Assembly: GCA_037447605.1 (NCBI GenBank)
Contig: CM074812.1
Location: forward strand, 1,840,590-1,904,589
DNA: 64,000 nucleotides
Source of the DNA: Zygnema circumcarinatum
Taxonomy: Eukaryota; Streptophyta; Zygnematophyceae; Zygnematales; Zygnemataceae
Direction of reading: 5' to 3'
Shown in pieces: positions 56,173 through 64,000 of the stretch. Both the position numbers and the translations under genes were made by a program. The notes beneath the pieces were generated by a model. It did not search any database. It was given only the letters and a program-made list of their open reading frames with translations, and was not told the origin of the DNA. Numbering within the stretch: the stretch's first letter is position 1; every line of letters begins with the position of its first letter.

Positions 56173-58994
56173 ATGGAAAGGCTTTCTTCGGCGAACCTTG
56201 TGCTGCTCAATTTTCTGGTCGCCGTGGCACTAAGTTTTCCCGGTTTGGCTGCTGCCCAGGTGAGGATAAAGGAAAGAAAGATATTTGCTGCACAAAAGCT
56301 GCTTGCTGCTTGTTGCTTGCATTATGGTTTTTACGAAAAAGTTCATGGATAAATTGTGAATACAAAGTACGTTAACACGGGACTGGTTACGGAAACGTTA
56401 GGGTTGAAAATTAGGGATTTAAATTTCACCTCTTCTGCATTGTGCCCGTCTTGCGGACTCCTGTTAACTAAACGTTCAACCTTCTCCCTCTCCCTCTCCC
56501 TCTCCCTCTCCCTCTCCCTCCCTCTCCCTCTCTCCCTCCCTCTCCCTCTCCCTCTCCCTCTCCCTCTCCCTCTCCCTCTCCCTCTCCCTCTCCCTCTCCC
56601 TCTCCCTCTCCCTCTCCCTCTCCTTCTCCCTCTCCCTCTCCCTCTCCCTCTCCCTCTCCTCTCCCTCTCCTCTCCCTCTCCCTCTCCCTCTCCCTCTCCC
56701 TCTCCTCTCCCTCTCCCTCTCCCTTCCTCCCTTCCTCCCTCCCTTCCTCCCTCCCTTCCTCCCTCCTTTCAAACTAGTGTTTCAAATCTTCCCTATACTG
56801 ACCCTCCCATCGTATTCCCCCCTCCTCCCAGACCCCTGCTCCGGTGTACAACAAAGACACCGACGGCAAAGCTTTGCTTTTCCTCAAGAACAATGTTGTG
56901 GACAGCAAGGGGGCCACTCTCAATTGGACGAATACGGACCTTGTGTGCGAATGGAGCGGAGTTGAATGTGTGGGAGATCGAGTAGCGAGCATAGTATTGG
57001 AAGATGCAGGCTTAGTGGGGACTTTTCCGAACAACTTTGTTCCCTTAACCAACTTACAGAGGTTCGTTGTGACCGGAAATAACTTGACCGGAGCGATCCC
57101 AGCAACTCTCACATCATGCATTTCTCTCGCAATTTTGGACCTTTCGGATAATTTGTTGACCGGGGAGATTCCTAGCAGTCTCGGAAGTCTGAAGGGGCTC
57201 ACTTACCTCTCTCTGAAAGGGAATCAGTTGACGGGAGAAGTTCCCACTCTCACTTTCAACTTCTTAACTCATTTCGACATTTCGGAAAATACTCTTGTCG
57301 GAAATCTTCCCTCAACTTTATCTCAAAGTCCGCTCACAGACTTGTACGTGAACAACAATGAGTTTTCGGGATTCCTCCCCTCTGACCTAATTTTGGGTCT
57401 CTCACAAACCGTAATTTCTCTCGACTTTTCGAACAACAGATTTTCAGGAATCGTTCCGGCAGCTTTCGGAAACTGCACCAATTTAACTTCTCTTTATTTG
57501 AGCAATAACTTGTTAGAGGGAGCCCTTCCTTCTAGACTCCCTTCCTCCTTGACAACTCTTCACCTTTCAGGAAACCGACTGAGTGGGAGTCTCCCTCTCT
57601 CCCTCACCAACAGCTCCACTCTCACTGAAATCGATGTATCCCAAAATTCCTTCTCTGGAAGCTTCCCAAGATTCTGTGGCGGAGATTATTCTCCCCTTGA
57701 AAAATTTTACGCATCATTTAACAACATGTCAGGAACGATTCCCACAAGTCTTTCAAACTGCCAATCTCTTCAAGAACTCGATTTAAGTCACAATTTTTTA
57801 TATGGGGTTCTCCCAACCCTCTGTCAGCCGAGCTTACTTATTTTTAACGCAAGTGACAATTTTTTGACCGGAGGGTTTCCTTCAGATTTGAGCAAATGTT
57901 CGAGTATTTCTGAAATTATTTTGAGCCGAAATAATTTGACAGGTCCCCTTTCCTCTGCCCTCAGCTCCCTCCCTTTCCTCTCAGTTCTGGATTTGAGCAA
58001 TAATCAAATTGCGGGTGGAATTCCGGCCAAATTCTCCAATTTTCCGAGCCTCTCATTTATCGATTTATCGGCCAATAATTTGGACGGAATCATTCCAAAA
58101 TTGACTTTTAATTCAAGTAGTGAAACTCTTGAGCAGATCAACCTGTCACACAATCGATTTTCAGGCGCAATTCCTTCAGTTTTTCCCACACTTCTTGAAT
58201 ATGCTCTTTCAATTTTGGACCTCGGATACAATGAGCTCTCGGGAGGATTATCCGACGCATTCAATGCCAATGTTTCTGTCGCATATTTGGGATTAAACAA
58301 CAACAAATTATCCGGAAATTTAGTTCCCCTCGACATTGTGGATATTACTCTGCTCGATCTCTCATCAAATTTCTTTTATGGACCTCTCCCTGATATGCCT
58401 TTAAGACTGGAGGACCTCAGAATCAACAATAACAGCTTTTCTGGTGAACTTCCGATTCAGATTACGAATCTGACCCTCTTAAAATCGATCGATTTATCGG
58501 AAAACAAGTTCACTGGAGCCATTCCTCCGGAAATCCGGCATTTGGATCAACTCGTTTACCTTAATTTTTCTTCTAATCTCCTTTCCGGGGAGATTCCCAC
58601 TGAGCTCGGAACTCTGGTTGATCTTCAACTTCTTGATCTCTCCAAAAATAGCCTCTCGGGAGCCCTCCCTCCCTCTCTCTCGGATCTCGCCCTACTAAAA
58701 AATTTCAGCGTCGCTGAAAATCAATTAACTGGGGCAATTCCTGGGGGTGCCCTTCAATTTTTTCCGACCGAAAGTTTTATTAACAATACTGGCCTTTGTG
58801 GGTCTCCCCTCCCTGACTGTTCTGGAGGAATTGGGGGGCCCATAATTGGAGGAATTGGAAGTCCCCCTCCCCCAGGAGCAGCTCCCTCTCCCTCAGGGAC
58901 GGAACGGCGGTGTTCAGTGATGCAGTTTCAGTTTCTGTTACAGGTCACGGTAGCGGCCGCATCTGTGTTACTTTTGGGGGTCCTCTTTGGGTGA
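56173..58994 (+). CDS. Leucine-rich-repeat surface protein without kinase domain
   Basis: Two exons (56173-56259, 56832-58994) total 2250 nt, 749 aa, intron phase 0. Exon 1 is a signal peptide (hydrophobic core LVLLNFLVAVALSF, then LAAAQ). An LRRNT-type cap follows: DGKALLFLKNN...LNWTNTDLVCEWSGVEC. Roughly 22 plant extracellular LRRs then repeat, consensus LxxLxLSxNxLSGxIPxxL, many with N-glycosylation sites. After the LRR block comes a CG...C capping segment (NNTGLCGSPLPDC), a Pro/Gly-rich linker and a terminal hydrophobic segment (LLQVTVAAASVLLLGVLFG) with essentially no cytosolic tail. It is a receptor-like protein or GPI-anchored LRR protein, not a receptor kinase. Ligand unknown. Confidence 0.9.
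56480..56768 (+). repeat. (CCCTCT)n hexamer microsatellite in LRR intron 1
   Basis: About 240 bp of nearly perfect CCCTCT repeats followed by CCTTCCTCC repeats, ending roughly 60 bp before the exon 2 acceptor, so it lies next to the splice polypyrimidine region. Confidence 0.95.
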
Positions 58995-59997
58995 GGGAGG
59001 GAAGGCGAGGAGGAGGTGATGGAGGGGGAGGGTGTTCCATGTGGGATTCCGTTCCATCACGGAGCTCGATCAGTTTAATGGCTTCCAGAGCACGTCTGTT
59101 GTTCTCCATTTGGAACTACTGCATCCGCTGTGAAGGAGGTACTGGGAAAGGCGTAAAGGGAGATGCAAGTCTGTTTGAAGTTTTTTTTAGCATTTAGGGT
59201 TTCGAATTTCGATCCAGAACTGGCGAAGTTTTAGAAGGGCGTGTTTGAAGAAGGAGCCGACAGTTGGAATTATTTTTTATTTGGTTTTCATCCCGAGGGG
59301 GGGAGAGATGAGAGTAGAGCGTTGAGAACCGGAATAAGGCGAAGGCTGAAAGGCTGTCTCTATCATAAAAGTGAGGCTCTAGGGTTTCAGGATTAGGACG
59401 TAGGATTTATGGTTTAGGATGTTGAGTAGACATGGCGAGAATTTGGCTGTGTGGTTCACGTGGATGTGACGCTGCCAAACTTTGGGATCTGGGGAGGGAT
59501 TTTGACCAGATTTAGGGCTTTCATAGATGTGGTTTGTGGAATAACTTCCAAGGTTCCAAGCTGGCATTTTGTTGTTTGTATAACATTTCCTCCATGGGTT
59601 ACTTGCGTCTGTCACGCGCTTGCTCCCTCTCCCTCCCCTTCCCCCTCCCACTCCCCCTCCCCCTCTCAGCTTTGCTCTCCATAATGATACGCTGTTAATC
59701 CTCAGCACCTGAGCAAATGTGAGTTAATTGAATTGAATTTAATTGAATTCAGTTTGGTAGTTTGGTTAAAAAGTGTTATAACTAAAATCTTTAATTTTCT
59801 TTTTTCTTAAAAACCATTTTGGTGATACTGTACGGTAAACCACTTTGCGAAAATCTGAGTCTAATGACACGCCCTGGTTGTGAGTAAAGTGATTACTACT
59901 TTGGAATTGGCAAGATTGCACAGGTCGGACCATTGGATTGCCAACCATTGGCCAACCATTGGATGGCAATACCAATTGGATACACTTTAACAGATCC
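58995..59997. other. Convergent intergenic region LRR / SETD3; repeat fragment
   Basis: No supported gene. A CAACCATTGG-family fragment occurs at about 59930-59985 (ACCATTGGATTGCCAACC, CCAACCATTGGATGGCAA) and a CTGTACGG word at 59829. The repeat ends some 15 bp before the SETD3 stop codon. Confidence 0.5.
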
Positions 59998-62900
59998 TCA
60001 CTCCTGACCTCCCCCCACGTCCCATCGCGCTACTGCTGCCTCTAATGTGCGCCTCTCTCCCTTCCTAAGTCTCAACACCAACTCTCTCTCCTTCTTCAAA
60101 GCTCTCTTTATTCCCTCCTCACTCTCTCCACTCCCAACCCCCAACCCTAATCCCGCCGGAGCCCCTCCCCCCCCCTCTTCCTGAGTCTCCCCATTCTCCC
60201 AAGTCTCATCTATGTCCTTCAAAAACTCTTTACACATTGTCACCAAAATCTTGGATTCGCTCGTTGTGAGTCCAACCCCCACAATTTTCTCTCCTTCCCC
60301 CTCCTTCCCATTCTCCTGCAACGTCTCGCCTTCTTTTTGCTCCTCTCCCTCTCCTCTCTCACCCTCCTTGCTTCCCTGCTTCACACTTTCCGCCAAAGAC
60401 AACGCTGCTTCTGCAAACTTCTCCGTCTCCTTCAACTGCTCCCCTTCAGCCATGGCTGCCTTCTCTTTGAGCTGAAGAGCTGTGGCTTCTGCTCTCTCTG
60501 CTATCACCTCTCTCATTGTCTTCATAACAGCTGCATCGTCCTCCATAGCCGCAACCTTAAGCCACTTGGCGAGGTCCAAAGAAGGGGACCCGTCCCAAAA
60601 GAGATCGAGAAGTGCCTTCGGTTTCACCTCCAGCCATTTGAGAAGAGCAAGCTGCTTCCAATAATAGCAAAAAGAGGTAACATTCAAATTTCTAAAGCCA
60701 TGGGAAGACCATAAAGATTCTCGGGTTTCAATTTAAGGTGATATTCGAATTCGTGAAGAGGCCAAGAGACATCCTTATACCACCGTTTCTTTCAAAAACT
60801 ATCCATCCAACTCGACATACGAACTAATGAGAAGAGAAGGAAGAATAGAGAGAGATACGAGAGCGTGTGAGAGAGGAGAGAAAGGTGATCGAGAGAGAGA
60901 AGAAACTGACTCATTGTGGAGGTTTTGGTCATACCTTTTTGGTGTAGAGTGGATCCGAAGATGGCAAATCCACTCGCAGTCTGCACGACAGGTGGCAAAT
61001 CCGACGGCACAGATCAGCTAATACCAAGATTCTGATATCGCATCATCTCAAGGAGGAGGATGAATAAAACTAACAACCCCCATTTTCTGGAAGTGAACAC
61101 AAGCTCTGATGTAAAAGACAACGAAAAAGGCATGGCTGCTTACCTAATCCGGTCAACAAAATTTTGAGATGGAAGGAATCCTGCATACAGAAGGTACAAA
61201 ATGTTCGGTCGAGTGCCATAGGATATGTAAATCTGCAAGGAAAGGAAAGGACCCTCTTTGTCAGAAGTCAGAACTATCACCAGCCATCCATTCCTTTGAA
61301 ATCTGAACAAGAAGAGAAAGAGAAATTAAATGCATAAAACACAAAAACCATCTTGAAAGTGTTCACACCTGACTCCCAGGCAAGAAAGCTCGTTTTGCCG
61401 TTACTTCCATAACCTTCGTCCCGAAGTCGAAATGGGTAGTCAAAGCTCCCTCCTGCAGTACACGAAACGTTACAACCGTTTACTAAAAGAAGACATAATT
61501 ATTAAAAAGGTCAAATTACAGCAAGACTCTACATATAGCGACTCTTCAGAAAAGTTGAATTTCAACAATTAGGGTTTGACCAACCTCATGATTGAACATG
61601 TCTAAAAGCGGAACAAGCGCCATTGCATACTCCTCTCCCAACGGAACTCGATTCTGCCTCATCATCACCATCTGTAGCAGAAAAAGAGGATTACATACAC
61701 CCCCAAACGAGGATTACAAACTGTGTTTATGTACGAATAAGAGTAAAAAAGCAGTCGAGTTGCATACAGGTCTCGCCCTTCGTCAGTCGAACTGTCTCAC
61801 ATTCTTTCTCAATGTTTGTTGCTTTTTTAAGGTTTCGAAAGTGGCACAATTTTAGGGTTTGGAGAAAGGGGAAGAGGGAGACTGACCGACACCGCCCATC
61901 GGAATTCCACAAAAGTGAACCATGACAGAGCTCGGCCAATAGCAGGGCAGGAAGGTGCCAGCTGTCGCAACGCGATTCGCATGTGGCAGTACTGCTTGGC
62001 GATGCTCGCCAACATTTTATGATACTCTGCAAGGGCCTGTTTTCACACTCTCCACAAAATGGGGACAATGTCAGCATAAAAAGACCACTCGGTATTCCTT
62101 GTAATCTTACATTTTCAAGCAAAAAAAAAATCAAAAGTTTTTGAAGTTTCAGGCCTACCGAGGTTCCTCTAAGCATCTCGATCGTTTCCATGCTGTTCCC
62201 ACCCTCCCAAGAAAACCCTAATGCTCTCAGAAGTGCAGGGATATGGTCTCCCTCACTCTCCCTCTCTCCCTCCCTCTCTCCCTTTCTCCCTCTCTCTCCC
62301 TCTCTCTCCCTCTCTCCCCTCTCTCCCCCTCTCTCTCCCCCTCTCTCTCCCCCTCTCTCCCCCTCTCTCCCCCTCTCTCCCTCTCTCCCTCTCTCCCTCT
62401 CTCCTCTCTCCCTCTCTCTCTCTCGCTCTTTCTCTCTCTCTCACTCTCTGTTAACGATTTCTCCAAAGCCAAATCAACATCAGCAGCTGTATATTTATTT
62501 AGCCTCTCGCCATACCTGAATGCGAGAGGAAGCAAAATTTGATCGGGACCGTCCACATTCATCTCATGGACACTCCGTTGACCAGGCAGCGACTCTATGT
62601 ATCCTCGCCATATCGATGGGGTTTCCGTTGGCCGGAACTGAATCACGAAGCATGTAGCAGCCGCCGCCCGTTAGCTCGCATATCTTCTAATATCACTCCA
62701 TATAAAAAAAAACTGCAAAATTTTAACAAAAGTAAAAAAAAACACGTCGTGCTATAAAGGTTGAGATGCTGAATTACTGTCTCCATGAAACCCGATAAAT
62801 TGTCACACTTCAGGACATAAACAAGCGGAAAAGTCTTAGTGTAAAAGTGTAAAAGTGAAGAAGTGAAAAAAAGTACCTTTTCAAAGAGTAGATGCATGGC

Positions 62901-63887
62901 AAGAACGAGAGAAGGCACTGCTCGAAACCACGGATCGTGAGCTGCAAGTAGCCCCACATCTTCCTGAAAATATTTACAATAGTAGCCCCCACCAAAACGA
63001 AAATGTATTCAGCAAAAGAACCTTTCGCTGAAAAAGAAACGCACTAACAAAACACGCTATCGAGAAAAGGAGGACAGCGAAATTCTGTTTTTTAGGGCAG
63101 GTTGTTCAAATGAAGTGGTGGGTTTGTCTGCTTACCTTGGAGCTGATGGCAGTGAGAGTGGTCATCATAACGCTGGTGGGAATGGTTGCCAAAATTTCTC
63201 CCTCAGAAATTTCTTTTGTGGCGATCACTCCCGAACCTTCCGGAAGATTCTCCTCGAACCGAAATCCGTCTGTCTGAAAGAAGAAACTCAACAAGCGTTG
63301 TAAAGCGGAGAGTTCGATAAGCAAAGCATAGATTGAAAAAAAAAAAAAAAAAATGGGGTACTGGATAAAAAGCCCCGACGTCTCGGCCCGCAAAATTACG
63401 AGGCATATCGAAGAATGTTGTCGCATAAAAGCAGAAATTAAGCACGTAAAATAGTTCAGATAGCTAAGGAATCACCTGAATTCCATGTTGAGCGAGCCAA
63501 TTTGAAAGAACTTTCATTCGAGAAGCTGCATCTGAAGCAGTTCGGCTTCGACTAAGGGGCCGCTCATGCTTTTGAACCTGCACAACAAGATTGAAACAAG
63601 AAGAAAGAAATTGAGAGAAGATAACTACCGAATCTACAAATACAGACCAGGTTCAGTATGGGCCTAATAGAAGCGTGAGGTTCAAAGAATTCAACTTCAT
63701 GCATTACAGCGAAGGTCGGAACAAAAGTACAGCAAAATTAGAGGTGGAAGGCAGAACCTGACCTGCACAAGAAGGCGGTGAATTGCGCGAATTGCGGCCA
63801 AATGGTCGACCTTCTCTGCATCGACGAGATCGAGCGGTTTGTACACGCGCTGGAAAAGGTCGGTAACGAGGCCGTCCAACACAGCGG
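59998..63887 (-). CDS. SETD3: SETD3-type SET-domain methyltransferase, 5' end outside the window
   Basis: Exons on the minus strand, from 5' to 3': 63773-63887, 63476-63577, 63136-63273, 62877-62963, 62445-62637, 61887-62026, 61585-61671, 61369-61452, 61144-61232, 60935-60980, 59998-60651. Phases agree throughout. The first exon seen starts in phase 2, so at least one upstream exon lies beyond 64000. SET blocks: GSGVIATKEISEGEILATIP, PSIWRGYIESLP, FRWAVSMVMMRQNRVP, LVPLLDMFNHE (Asn-His) and IYISYGTRPN (catalytic Tyr region). The order and the MxRQNxxP block are those of SETD3, the actin-histidine methyltransferase, within the Rubisco LSMT-like group. The substrate here is not known. The C-terminus after the Rubisco-LSMT substrate-binding region has a Glu/Gly/Lys-rich insert. 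Confidence 0.88.
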
Positions 63888-63954
63888 CTGCACATGGAAA
63901 CAGAAACTCAGACAGGACAGGTGGCATTGTGATAATTGCCTACCTTTCCCTCTA

Positions 63955-64000
<46 letters not shown>
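63888..64000. repeat. Probable SETD3 intron with (CT)n microsatellite at the window edge
   Basis: Sequence upstream of the 63887 acceptor; from about 63958 to the end it is pure CT repeat that continues out of the window. Confidence 0.85.

Overview
The window is nuclear DNA of a photosynthetic eukaryote. It is most like a streptophyte, meaning a charophyte-grade alga or an early-diverging land plant. The evidence is a set of intron-rich genes with GT-AG boundaries, short exons, plastid and mitochondrial targeting N-termini and plant-type families (PRA1 family A, plastid uroporphyrinogen decarboxylase, an LRRNT-type leucine-rich-repeat protein, mitoribosomal mS23, a class IV histone deacetylase). 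Degenerate plant telomere-like CCCTAAA runs and very abundant polypurine/polypyrimidine tracts also fit. I cannot name the species. I spliced the genes by hand. For almost every gene the exon lengths sum to a multiple of three and all intron phases agree, which is my main evidence for the models.

Layout, left to right: (1) 1-2209 is repeats, including an 841-bp foldback element with a target-site duplication. (2) 2210-6269 holds PRA1A (+) and a small DnaJ-type zinc-finger membrane protein (-). (3) 6590-8010 holds two arrays of a self-complementary CAACCATTGG-type repeat. (4) 8368-13514 holds mitoribosomal mS23 (+), a mitochondrial-type coiled-coil protein (-) and a 59-residue Ala-rich protein (+). 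(5) 14078-16898 is an unrecognised polytopic membrane protein (-). (6) 18490-22095 is plastid UROD (-), divergent from a KH-domain protein of unknown function (23299-27592, +). (7) 29046-29783 is a twin-cysteine mitochondrial-type protein (-), divergent from a DUSP12/YVH1 phosphatase (30700-33445, +). (8) 33959-37989 is a class IV HDAC (-, 12 exons). (9) 39272-43243 is a plastid-type CHAD-domain protein with duplicated charged repeats (-), divergent from a centrin-like EF-hand protein (44338-46746, +). (10) 47790-49483 is an ArfGAP (-). (11) 51864-54022 is an ankyrin protein (-). (12) 56173-58994 is a leucine-rich-repeat surface protein without a kinase (+). (13) From 59998 to beyond 63887 is a SETD3-type SET-domain methyltransferase (-), cut by the window edge.

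The genes are ordinary housekeeping genes and do not form one pathway. Four encode probable mitochondrial proteins and two probable plastid proteins. No operon, virus, CRISPR array or tRNA/rRNA gene was seen. The unexplained structure lies between the genes: clusters of quasi-palindromic GTAC/TACGATAC sequence upstream of most start codons, repeated perfect GCCACGTGGC palindromes, eight TGCGAC hexamers in one divergent promoter, polypurine tracts at gene starts and in first introns, and dispersed foldback or self-complementary repeats. Two 10-N assembly gaps (18226-18235, 30873-30882) lie inside polypurine tracts.
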